In this document: positions 21,001 through 32,153 of the stretch, piece after piece | Layout: the number at the start of each line of letters is the position of its first letter | Position numbering within the stretch: the first letter of the stretch is position 1 | Assembly: GCA_002778195.1 (NCBI GenBank) | Contig: PCDI01000004.1 | Coordinates: 72,074-136,073, forward strand | Length of the DNA stretch: 64,000 nucleotides | DNA from: Raffaelea ambrosiae | Taxonomy: Eukaryota; Ascomycota; Sordariomycetes; Ophiostomatales; Ophiostomataceae | Direction of reading: 5' to 3' | The notes under the pieces: generated by a model | Databases searched by the model: none | What the model saw: only the letters and a program-made list of their open reading frames with translations | Told to the model about the DNA's origin: nothing | Position numbers and translations under genes: made by a program

Positions 21001-22893
21001 GGCTTTCCTATCCACTCAGTTGATAAGCAAGGAGAGACCGCACTGCACAAATGCTGCGCGGATGACAAGGCGCACATTGCTAAGCTTCTGCTGATGAATG
21101 GGGCCGACCCTTCAGCTGAGACAAACAATGGGAGGACGTTGTGGCACAAAGCAGCTGTTAAGGGGGCAATATCAGTCTTGGACATTCTGATTCATATGGA
21201 CGACCTTGACAGCGCCTTGCGGAAAAAGGATAACGAGGGAATAACACCCATTGTTGCTGCGTCTCACGCCAATGCGGTGCGAACGGGTGCATTTCTCGCC
21301 GAAAATTCCGAGTGCTTGCCAGATTATTTCCAAGGCTGCAACACAGACTCTGTCCTCCGTCCCGACGCGACCGATATCTTTGATGTTTTGGAAGCCAAAG
21401 GTGCTATGGACGCCTGTGTTCCCCTCGGCGGACCTTCACCTCTCCACGCAGTTGAAATGTGCACGGTTCCCGAATGGGTCGAAAGGCTACTCCCATTTAT
21501 GGATGCAGAACAGCTCTTCGAAGGGAAATATCCCATCGAATTTACCATAACGAAGTTTTGGAGTACGCACTTCGTCCTTCCAGGCGTGGACAGTCTGTTC
21601 AAGTCGAGGACTTTTCTGGCTCTTCTGACACCAAAGATCATTCAAGAGTTATGGCCAGACGGCCATACGCTTTGGGAACACCTCTGCTTGCACCCCACTG
21701 GACTGTATGGTGGTGTTGAGCAAGTGTTATACTATGCCAAAATCTCAGGGTTTTATCGCATGCTGGCCTCTGCCGTTGATGCAGGCGCTGCAGATGCCTT
21801 CGAAGAGCGCAGACCTGGCGTGAGTGGTATAACGCCCTTGCTGCCCGTTTTCTATCTCCTGCAAGAAGGTGGCAAGTACGGAGGTGGCCTGAAGACGAAA
21901 CACTGGCTCTACGACGAGCCTATTGAAGAGGAATACGCAGCGAAGGCTTTACTGCACATTTTACATCGCAGCAAAGGCCCTGTGTCTACAGTACATCTAT
22001 GTCCCGAATCAGAGCACACATTCGACATCATATATACTGCTGTCGAAAACGGAAAATTGCCGTCTCTGGGCTTACTCACAGACTATGTTTTTGGCACACG
22101 CCTGGCCACACATGGGTCTGGAGAAAAAGGCATGGCTAACAGCCTCAGTTACATTATGCACATGGCTTTACCGGCCAATCTTTTCAACACGATGATGAAG
22201 AAAGTACGGATGCCTGACTTGGCCGCGTGTGACATAGCAGTCTTCGCCGATATCTGCCACACTCTTGTCACGAATGACAACGACAGCGTATACCGCTATC
22301 ACGGTCTGCTAGACTTGGCTAAAAAAGAAGACAAAACCCTCTGCTTTCCAGCGTCACTAGTCAGCCAGGTCCAATGGCCAATAGCAAACAGCGAGATGTT
22401 TGACTGGAGACAGACGTTCACCATGGAGTACTCATTTTTGAAGCCAAGCAGGTTCACTGGGTGCAATGTGATGCATGCAGCGGCACTGCTGGGATGGACT
22501 TTCTTGCTCGATTTTTGTCTCCAAAACCATCTCTTCGACGTCGACACAACCTCGGATGGCGATAAATTGACTCCACTACTTTGTGCAGCCATAAACAGAA
22601 GGGCCAGCACGGCACGCTATCTCATTTCTTGGGGGGCAGACGCCTCTCAGTGCTCTGTGCAAGGGTGGCTGCCACACAGTTTTGCCAAGGAAGGAGATGA
22701 TCTTTGGGAAGCTCTGGAGTTTTACAAGCGTTATGAGATCAACGGGAACGTCAGTGTTGCTATGAGGCTGGCAGGACTCGACCAGTTGACAAGCAGCGAG
22801 GACGAACTCGCGAATGAGAGGAATAGAATTGAACTGGATGCCAATTTCTGCGACATGCCCAAGACAGCAACTCTAACAGCGGTGTGCGACTAG
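18082..22893 (+). CDS. NLR-type STAND receptor: HeLo-like N-terminus, NACHT, ankyrin repeats
   Basis: Large nucleotide-switch receptor of the fungal NLR class; relatives act in heterokaryon incompatibility and are proposed innate-immune sensors. Exons 18082-19409 and 19500-22893 (1573 aa); of three closely spaced AGs at the 3' end of the 90-nt intron, only the last (19498-19499) avoids an early stop, giving GAQGMFRWVACQLDYL. The N-terminus MDPLSVTSGVAGIITLAG matches the HeLo-like N-terminal domains of fungal STAND proteins (about residues 1-190, largely helical). NACHT: Walker A GIPGSGKT (241-248), Walker B VFVVIDALDEC (341-351), then the winged-helix-like region with PQLCEAV and FAHFTVREFL. 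Ankyrin-type repeats are readable near residues 696-723, 920-1007 and 1433-1500, with a long unassigned stretch between. It is isolated, with gene-free flanks of 1.2 and 4.7 kb. Ligand and effector output are unknown. Confidence 0.9.
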
Positions 22894-25800
22894 GGGTATG
22901 TGTGTTCTGGCTTGGTAGTGAGATGGGGGTTTTTCTTCCATACGTCTTTAGTTTATTCTATTTTTCTTGGCATGTGGATGGTATCTTAACTATGTGAACG
23001 ATGTGTGTGAAGGTAAGCTTGTCATACCCATGAAGCATATCGTAGACAAAAGGGGAAGGGGCGACCAGGGGCGGGCCACCAGACGAGGCAAGAACAGCCG
23101 TGCTGTGTAAGCTCTGGGCGATCAATCAAGGAAGGAGCGTTACATGCTGCGCGTCCCTTCCCCCCTCAACATTTCTCCTGATCCGCAGCGTCGTCACATC
23201 TGCTGCACTTGAGAGCTTTTTGTTGCTTCTGTCTACAAGCTTCAGCCTGCACCATACCACACGGCCAAGCCCCAAATCCTGCTGACCTGGTAGCCTGCAT
23301 ACTCTTTCGCATGTGTCTGACGTATCTCGCATCCACATTACAATGGTCTGTGGATCCCGACACTCTGACACAGCACAGCCTTCTTGTTACCGTTCCTGGA
23401 GAATGGGAAAAGAACGAAAAAAGAACGAAAAGAAACCTGCCTGCTCCTGGCCTCCGCAGAGGCGACATCGACGGCCTACCTCCACTACTACCGCATCGTG
23501 TCTCTGCCGTCCTCCACATGGCAGGCGTGCCGTGCCATCTTCCAACAAGGCAGGGGCTAATATGTGGTTCGTGGATGGACAATGCACATGAGGCGGTGCA
23601 ATCTTAAACCCGGGGAACATCTATGCTCTCCCCAAACCTTCTACTGTACACTCTGCAGTACGGACTCAAGCCGTCAAGGAAAATAGCCCGGAGGGGGAAG
23701 GCAAATTCCTTGATACCAATCTCTGTCCATTTCATTGGCACTCATAGAGCCCTCGCACTAACTTGGAAGTCTACGAAAGACAGCTGACACATAGTAACAG
23801 TTTCAACAGGTTCTGCTTTGTATCCATTGCCCCACGGGCAATGGTCCTACATATCAAGTTTACTGCCACCAGTGTTGCGTTAGGCGTGTCATCTATACAA
23901 CGTCGACTCCAGGAACACAAGGGTGATAGACGTCTTACTCTAGAGATGAAGCCGAACCAACCACTTGCAGAATTGCACGCACAGGCTTGCGTCTTTCGAT
24001 GAAGCACATCCAAGTGCGGGATTTAAGAGCAGGACTGGAGCGATTGTTCTGTGTTCTTGCTCACGTCGATCATCTTGCCAAGCCAGAGAGTTTTACGTCG
24101 ATATTTGTCAGGTTTCAACCAGACTTAACGGCCTTTTCTGATGGGGAAGTTGTGTGGACTCCACGTCATCCTGTCAGCGGTCAACGTCACGGAAGATCGT
24201 GTTTCGAAAGAAGGCGGTTTCGAGGCCAATTACGATACCCTGGCCCTTGAGGCTCTGGGTGACTGTCGTCGACAACAGGCATTGCTCCATCAAATCCTTC
24301 CATCAACTCCTTCCATCAGAGTCGCAAAACCTAACAAGCGTAAAACTGGACTCTGTGCAGTCGCGGCGACTGCAAACAGAGCTAATTTTGTGATCGGCAG
24401 CATGGATAACACCTTGGGTGTCCCCATAATGATATCCATACAAGCAGACAATGGCTATGCCTTGTCCTACGGAAAAAGGCAACACAATGTGTGCTCAGGA
24501 GTCACATGCCCTGGTGACAATCTTTTCTCCAGGCTTTCTCGAACTTCATTTCGACGGTGTGCCATTGTGGCCCAGACCCTTGGCGACATGTGTGCGTATG
24601 TCTGTCGCTACCGTTTCATTTGTGCCACAAAACTACAATGTCTAACTGTTGACCCGTTTTGTTTGGGCTGAGAGTAGACAATACACTAACTAGTATCTGG
24701 AAGCGAAATAGTGTCTTGTCGAGGAGGCCACCAACAACACACAGGTACAAAGTTTAAATCCATGTACCGCAGAGCCGCACTAACCAGAGATATGGGCCAT
24801 CGAGTTGCATTGGCAAACGTCTTACATAGAATTGGTCAGCCCAAGCCCCCATGTTGCCAAACCCACCGGGCACAACATTGTATATGCCCCTCTTGATGCG
24901 ACTGTCTTGCTCTCAGGCCTCCCATTAAGAAGAAGAAGAACTACAAGGTTACAGACACGTGGAGGACATTGTTCATTGCGGCCGTCTACGTCTGTGTGAT
25001 AACGGTGTGCTAACAGTGGACTGCCCCAGCATAACCTTCACGAATTGCCCGATGCGAGAGGGCGGGAACGTGCAGCTGTTTCAGCTTCCTGCTGTCGGGG
25101 GCATGCGGCAAATAGGCTAGTCTGGCAGTTTCGCATGCAACTATGATCTCCAAATAGCGTGGCATGGCACCAGCATCAATCAAAGCACCTGCACTGGCTG
25201 CCCAGGGGCACACACCACCATCTGGCATCGTACAGGACTCTAAAGGACTTTTGGATAAAGCTGCGTTTCGGGCACTTGCTGCACGGATTTTCGAGACACG
25301 TTCTTGCTGTGCGGCCTTGTCTAACCTTGCTTCACTCCAAATGGCCGACCTGGGCTAAAATTAATACCACTCTCTGCCACGAGAAGCACCAAAGGTGTAC
25401 AGCCGTTTCAGTTCCACAACTGGCAACGCAAATCCGCAACGGGGGTCTGTGGGTCAGCGTTCCATCTTCCAAAGCCTCCGACCTGCCCACCAATGGGTGC
25501 GTCCATTCCCCGCTAACTAGAGGGTCCAGATTCATACCCTGGGCAGCTTTGGCCGCCCTACTGCATGTCTCGTAACTGGAGCACTACATACACACTCTGA
25601 GAGATGATCACCGCCAGGGTAGTAAAGCAAGGCAGCACCGTTTTGCCAACGCAACTGTGTTACGATTTCCGGGTGCTTGATAGCATCCACTCACAGAGTA
25701 CCGCTCGCCAAAGTCACCTTTAGGAGCTCTTGTTCTTGTTTTTATCTTTGTTGGAATCTGAGCAAGGGCAAGGCCGGCTAGGCGACGAGAATGACCCGTT

Positions 25801-27643
25801 GACCAGAAAGTGTATGTGAGCGAGCAAACATTGCATGATCCATATGCATATTGTACAATGCTGGTTAGCGATCGCCCCATGCCGCTGCTGCCCTGTAGCT
25901 CTATTGAAATTGGCTGCCAGATCAAGAGGACAGGGCACCCATGATCAAAACCGGGGTCCTGTGTCGACCAACTCTCCTTCCAGGATCATCTCACCAGGGT
26001 TTATGATCTATCCAGCCTAGCACAAATCATGGGTCGGCAAACACGACACGAAACTCTGAGCAAGGCAAACAACAAATCGAATACCACACTGTTACAGAGT
26101 TGTATCTCACAATGGCCTGCTGGAATCAAGAACGAGCGAGACCCCGCATCAACATCATCACAAGACACCCCCCTGCCACCTGCTAATCCATACAGAACTA
26201 GTGAGGGCCTGTCTAGCCTTGTTGGGGCTGCCATTTCAAACATCATGCCTCTGGCACTAACAGCAAGACTCGACCGCGCCGTCTCAGGGACTCGTGGCTT
26301 TCTAGGGAACGCCCGAAGGACTGTCCACCAGGATCCTAGTAATGGCGATCCCCCATTCGCAGGTCAGGATTTGTATGTGGATTTGTATGTGGGTGTCGGC
26401 AAGATAGCTAGCGGCTTACTTGGCTGGGCCACACTGCCTGCGGCCCCTCCCCCGACTCCCCGAGCAGTTTGATGCTTGTTTGGGGTGTGAGAAGTGTGGA
26501 AGAAGAAGGGGCTGTGGGCCACGTCGCCACACTCATGCTGGTCGAAACAACCATTGAGATTTTGCCCGGGCTTCGTCCTCGAAACCCGTGCCTGGAGACA
26601 TACGGGTCAGAATAAGAAGGATCTTCTGCTACCCCCTCCCTTCTATCCCGTTATCGGGATCAGCCCGTGGACTCTTGGGTGTATAAGATGAATGGACACA
26701 AAACCATTGGCTCACTTACTCGTTTTGTCTGTTTCTGGTCCATTCTGATGCAGGCTCGCGTAAGTATACGCCTCACAGTACAGCACGCACGAGCAAAAAG
26801 TATCGCCGGCCTGTCTAGACTGCTCGAATCCATATCTAGAACACCCCTGTTCGCTGCTCCCACATACATAACTTGCCGGGAGCCTCTTCTTTCTTTCTTC
26901 CCGCGCCTGCACTTGCTTCTTTCCCATTCGATCGCATCTCATCCTCTTTCCATATTCTTTCTTTTTTGATTGACTGGGTAAGACCTGGCTGCACACGCGA
27001 CAAGGAGAAGCCTGACAGCAGCACTCTGTGGCGCATGTGGTCTTCCTAGCTCGCACCTTTCCAGCACAGCGACGCCAACCACACGATCAAAGGCTGACTT
27101 CTGCGTCCCTACTTTAGAGCCGGATGAAATATATCCAACCTCATATTTGTCTGTCCTTCTAGAAAGATTCGTCCCGTATCCCGCCGGCTAAGCAGACTGC
27201 CATCACCAAGGTAACGTCGCCTTTCGTCCGCAAAGGACCTTGATCCCAGACAAGTAGAGAGACTTCTCTTCGCTTTGGCTCCTAGTTTCTCCAGCCTTTC
27301 TCATGCACCCCTGGTCTGGCGAAACACTCTTCCACCCCCGCTTCAAGCAGAAGCAAGAGCGCAGACCAATCATATCCTACACTCCCTCCTTTGCAAAGGC
27401 ATAATTTTGTCTGCAGACTTTTGTGGCCGCGAGTTCTCTTTGCCACTGACCATCTGTCACGTTCCTTTTCTTTTCATCCAACCATCTCTGCATTTGATCC
27501 TTCATTTTTGGGATTCCCTTCCCCCAAGGTGCACCTTGGCTTATCCTGATTCCTCACTTCCTTCACGAACGCTGACACCACACCCGTCGCCCGAACAGCA
27601 GTATTTCGCCACACAGAAGAACTAGACAAGAACACGCACTAGC
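22894..27643. other. Gene-free interval between the NLR gene and the RRM gene
   Basis: This is 4.75 kb with no recognisable protein domain, RNA gene or transposon. The longest open frames (about 130-180 codons, both strands) show no family resemblance and overlap each other. From about 26,880 to 27,640 the plus strand becomes CT-rich and looks like the promoter and leader of the RRM gene. A motif CTGCAGTACGGA at 23,652-23,663 belongs to the recurrent TACGGA/TACTCC theme. Confidence 0.55.
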
Positions 27644-28727
27644 ATGTCGAAATTGTTCATTGGGTGAGAATGGAAAATTCTGATATTTTGACCTGTTATC
27701 AACTGCTCCAGAATGCTGACTAGGAATGTACCCCAAGCGGCCTGGCCTGGCACACGGAGGAAACCACCCTCAGACAGAAATTTGAGGAATATGGAGTTGT
27801 AGAAGAAGCGGTATGTCTGAAAGATCTCCTTGCCTTCATCGTTACACCCTTCTGTCAAAGTCCACGCTTGCTTCATCTGTTCCCCGAAGAGACTACCCCA
27901 AGAGCCCAGGATGCAAGGATGAAAGGGTTCCAGTCTTCTAATCCAACTTCCTCTTTCTTTTTCGTTGCACGAAACTTCAGGTGGTAGTGAAAGATCGCGA
28001 CACTGGTCGCAGCCGTGGATTCGGATTTGTGCGGTACACGAATGACAACGATGCTCAAAAGGCTATTGCGGCGATGAACAACATAGAGTGAGAGATGAAG
28101 GACCACCTGATGCTCTTCTGCCATAATTCGTGGCAATCTGTTCCTAACCCGTGTTTTTTCTTTCATTTGTCTAGATTTGACGGACGCACAATCCGCGTCG
28201 ACAGGGCATCGGACACTGGCCCGAGAGGTGGCTTCGGCGGACGGGGTGGAGGAGGAGGGTATGCACCGAGAGGGGGTGGCTACGGCGGCGGACCGCAGAT
28301 GCATCAGATGCAATACGGCGTCCCCCAGCAATACCCCATGACAGGTCCACCAATGTATGCGCAGCCATACGGCCGCGGCAACTATCCGCAGCAAGTCCCG
28401 CAGTACGGCGCGCAACCATCGCAAGGTATGCCCAACCAAGATTCAGAAACACACGACGAACAAGAAAACATGCCTCGTCGGCAACCGCACCTGTGGGAAC
28501 GAAACGGCAGCACGGTTGACGATGCTGAGAAGGAAGGGGGAGGTGACTGGCAGTGACAACCGGGACTGACACTCGTAACAGGTTGGGCTCAGCCAGTGTA
28601 CGGCTATCCGGACATGCAGCAGCAGCCGCCAGCGGGTCAGCAGAACCTGCCCCCGCAGCATCAGCAGCAGCAGCAGCAGCCTCCTCAGGGTGGCCAAGGC
28701 TACTAAGACGCCGCAAGCCTGCCTAGA
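27644..28727 (+). CDS. Glycine-rich RNA-binding protein with one N-terminal RRM
   Basis: Small RRM plus Gly-rich protein of the CIRBP/RBM3/plant-GRP7 class, likely an RNA chaperone or mRNA-binding factor in nucleus and cytoplasm. Five exons: 27644-27663, 27738-27810, 27981-28087, 28175-28425 and 28582-28727 (198 aa in the frame as sequenced). All introns are GT-AG. The joined N-terminus reads MSKLFIGGLAWHTEETTLRQ; RNP2 is KLFIGGL (3-9), RNP1 is RGFGFVRY (43-50). The RRM ends at FDGRTIRVDRA, followed by GGFGGRGGGGGY and a Gln/Pro/Tyr-rich tail. Problem: after a CAG run the frame continues as PSSGWPRLLRRRKPA to TAG at 28727. One base fewer in the CCCTCC after the CAG run would give PPQGGQGY and stop at 28707, which fits the tail composition better. 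The 3' end is therefore uncertain; the rest is firm. Confidence 0.88.
28662..28679 (+). repeat. CAG trinucleotide run (six units) at the RRM gene 3' end
   Basis: Six consecutive CAG codons encode Gln, immediately before the point where the two possible terminal frames diverge. Trinucleotide runs and the following CCC are error-prone and polymorphism-prone. Confidence 0.85.
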
Positions 28728-29610
28728 AAGAGGTATGGTTAGCGATCTTGTCGTCTACCTCAGCTCGGGCGCACAATCAGGGGACCCATAATCTTCTGCT
28801 TAGCTGGTGCTGAGACTAGGCCTGGTAGCTTTAAGGGAATCGAGAATTGGATCGTCCTTTAACAACAAGCTGTACGACGGTTGTACGATACGAGAAGGCC
28901 GCTGCATGGCTCGGCCAATTCGCACGAAACCCCTATCCCTCCGGCTAGGAGGTGTTGCTTTCATGCAGCATCTTGGAGGCTCTGTTGGCTGGCTAGTTGT
29001 TTTCTTTCGCGTTATCCTGCGTTGCTTTACCTTTGATTTTGCACCTATCGTCTACCACGGCCTTTCCTGGAGTTGATGATGCTTCTTGTTTCGCCACGCA
29101 ATTTCCGTACCTCTGCAATCGGTTGATTTCTGCAAGGGAAGAGGATGAGAGTTTCACGATGATAACGGCCGCTGGACAGGTTCCGAAAAGAACGAAAAAC
29201 AGGCTGGTATGTGAAAGGGGCTTGGGATGCGGTTTGCGGGGACGGTATCGAAATAACGAAGTGGATAGAGCCGACCACGGGGCACAGGCTGTTCGGGTTA
29301 CAAACGCATCACGGCCGCGGGACTGGGATCTTCATCAGAAAACAACCTTTGGGGAAACAGGGGAACAAGGCAAAAAAAATAGAAACGGGGAACCCTGACG
29401 TTTCTGGGAGCTAAAACAGGAGAGCTGAAAAGTGAGACAAAAAGTCTGCGTGTTCTGAGAATTTATATGTTCCTCTTTATGGTTTTCTGAAATCTTTCGG
29501 CAGCCCCGAATGTTCATCTATGCTTGCTGAATTTTGAATTTGCGAGAGGATGGAGACTGTTAACAGGAGGAGGCACACGCATGATGTTGTCTGTTGTCTC
29601 TATTTGTTTG
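28728..29610. other. Convergent 3' intergenic region
   Basis: An 883-bp gap between the 3' ends of the RRM gene (plus) and the ChaC-like gene (minus). No gene is supported. It is expected to hold both 3' UTRs and terminators; bases 29,400-29,560 are AT-rich. Confidence 0.6.
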
Positions 29611-30761
29611 TCATGCCACAGAAGCTTGTGCTTCTTCTGTTTCTGCTTGCCCCAATTCTCCCGCCTCTGCTGCTCCCTCGGCCTTTTGCTGATGCAACAG
29701 AAAACGCTCTTCGATGGCTCGCACACGGTTTGACAGGTCCGTGACATGCTCGTCGCCACTCTCTGGGCTCAGTTCACCCAGAGCTGTCTCCAGTCCCCAA
29801 AGGTAATCTCTGTTGCGGCCGCTTGGTCCCGTGGATCGGAAGATGTGCTCGGCGAGAGCCTGGACATCCTGCGGGCCTGTGAATTGGTCGTTGTCGGGTG
29901 TGCCGATATAGACCATCGTGCGGATGGCGGGCGACCCGTCGGCGGGATGAAATGGGGTGTAATGGATGGTGTAGCCGTTGATCTCGCGAATGTCGAGATA
30001 CTCCTTCACTTCTTCCTCATGCTCTGCTTCTATGCGGTAAGCCGTCCCCCACACTTTGTCGGAAGCCGAGTCATGATGGTCGGTGAGTGATTCCCAGAAT
30101 GAACGCTCGATGAGGGTGACGACGCGGCCTGGCGCCTCGGGTGTACCTCTGTGATCTTGACTGACGGAACATGGACGTTAGTTGGGTCTCAAGGCCTTTC
30201 AACTTACAGGAACCTCAGGCCCTTTTAAATGGCCTGACCTACACAGCGTCACTCACCTTGCCTTTGGGATTGGTTAGTACAGGGGCAAAAAGGGGGTAGG
30301 GTGGAACTGCAACTGACCTGCCAAAACCTCCGAACGTAACCATTCACCCATCCTGGGATTCTGCGGTCTATTCCAAGCACTGGAGTCAGCATGGCCCCTC
30401 ATGCCGAACTAACAGCCAAGCATGCAGGTTGGGGGGGATTCAAAGACGAAGGCCAATACCGAAATGAGGAGGCGGCTTCCAGACGAGACTCCTGCAGGGG
30501 AAGGTTAGGAGATGTGATTGCGATTGTGATGCAACGCCAGGTTAATCACCCAACAACCGCCAAGTCAAGCACCAAGCATGGTCTATGGTTCAACAACTGA
30601 AGCAACGACCTGAAACAAGGACGATCGTTGACGGGGATATAATAGGAGGGGGGCTGAGGGGGAGCTCACCCGTAGCCAAATATCCAGAATTCTCCGGATC
30701 CATCGGCGGCACCAGTGGTGGCCTGATAGACGCCAGCAGGCGGTTTCTCGTTGCCCGTCAT
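29611..30761 (-). CDS. ChaC-like gamma-glutamylcyclotransferase (glutathione degradation), five exons with a 5-nt microexon
   Basis: Cytosolic enzyme of the ChaC/Gcg1 family, releasing 5-oxoproline and Cys-Gly from glutathione. Exons on the minus strand: 30761-30670, 30491-30460, 30367-30318, 30261-30257 and 30160-29611; total 729 nt, 242 aa, in frame throughout. Joined protein: FWIFGYGSLVWKPPPHF (binding-loop motif GYGSLVW at 29-35), DRRIPGWVNGYVRRFWQ, ASQDHRGTPEAPGRV, then VWGTAYR and YLDIREINGY, whose Glu119 is the presumed catalytic acid. GPSGRNRDYLWGL is also family-typical. Exon 2 (32 nt) and the microexon GCAAG (5 nt) are needed to supply GSLVWKPPPHF and the Ala-Ser of FWQASQDHRGTP. 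Introns 1, 3 and 4 have CTAAC branch sites (intron 2 has CTGAC) and canonical GT-AG ends. The C-terminal 40 residues are Glu/Ala-rich. The promoter is shared with the divergent penta-EF-hand gene. Confidence 0.9.
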
Positions 30762-32153
30762 CTGAATGGCCGCCAAAGAGCTTGGAAGGATCTGACAGGC
30801 CAGATGGGAAAGGGCAGTCTTTTTATAGAAGCTGGTGTTATGCAGGAATCCTTGGGGCGGTCATGCAAGAACAAAGCTTTGTAGGGGGGTCGTGCGGGAC
30901 GGCCGGGGTGGTGCCCAATGCTCGGGATGTTCGAAGAGGGGACTGTCAAAGACAAGGCGTCAAGGAAAACTCAAGATTGTGAAGAAAAAAAGCTCAAGCT
31001 AAGATGCGAGATGCCACAACAGATGGCGTGCCAACGGGGTTTCTCCAGTTCCTACGTCGCGGGCCGGGGCTCCTTCTAAACTCGGCTGCTTAACAATGAA
31101 CCGGCAGGAGCCCTACCAAGAAATCATGCAAAGTGGGGACAGTTACCTGTGAGGCGGTCTGTTGGGAAGGTACGATCGGAGAGGGCTGAGAAGTTCTGCA
31201 GGCCAGTTGCACAATCTCGCGCCATCGCTACGGACGCCAGCCTACCTTCTGCCTGAACGGACGGCGCCAGAATACACCGTAGTCGCCCACAGGCTAGGGC
31301 ATCTGACATGAGATGGCCATCTCAAGAGCATCTTACGCGGGAAGTAGTCATTCTCCCCCCTCTCCCCATAAATCTACGTTGTGGGGCTCAAACTACAGGC
31401 TGGAGCGGCTCATGTCCGAGCCGCTCCTTCCTCACCGATCGAAGCGCGGAGACAAGCCTCAAGGACGGCAGGAGGCATCACCACCCAGCCGGATCGTTCT
31501 TTCTGTTTCTGTTTTGAAGATCGAGTCAGCCGCCCGCACGGGACTTGTGGCTGCCAGCGAATGGCAGGTGGCTCCGCCACATGCTCCGATGTCTCAGCGC
31601 TCCAAAAATGCGAACCACAGGGATACATACTTGCTTAGCCCTGCTCGCTCAGTTGCGTAGCCAATCCACAGCAATACGCGCATTTGGCCCTGCTTGGCCT
31701 AGCATCCTTCCACAGACCATATCCCACTTTGTCGTGGCTGTCCCCACGTCACCCCTCCCCGGAAGCTACATACTACCAACAAAAACCGTCGTCTCTGCCT
31801 CATCTATTCGCTCTGCCTGACTTGGCTTGGTCAGCCTTGGCGCATCTCTTTTTCGCAGACTTTGGGCTGTGTCTGCCCAGGAGTGATTAAAAGGGCGAAC
31901 TCGCCATCTTTCACGCCTCCGGTTTCTATCCCCTTTACAAAGTGCCAGCCTCGTCTTGCGACCCCTTTTCAACGGTCAGACCAACCCGAAACACCTCCGC
32001 ATCCCTTGAATGACGACGTGTCCTGCATAGATATTGCGCCCATCTCTCGACAAAGCCGCCGTTTTCGCGATTCCCGGGACGAACCCAATATCCAAACGCC
32101 AGGTCAGACGAAAGCAGAGGTTCTATTTAAATAACTGTACCGCGCCGCAAAAA
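30762..32153. promoter_or_regulatory. Divergent intergenic promoter region (ChaC-like / penta-EF-hand)
   Basis: A 1.39-kb gap between two divergent start codons. No gene is supported; short frames lack similarity to anything I recognise. Bases 31,640-32,150 are CT-rich on the plus strand and probably form the penta-EF-hand leader. Confidence 0.55.

Noticed and set aside
24141..24671. 176-codon plus-strand frame in the 22.9-27.6 kb gap
   Set aside because: No motif, many alternative frames of similar length nearby, and rare codon mixture.
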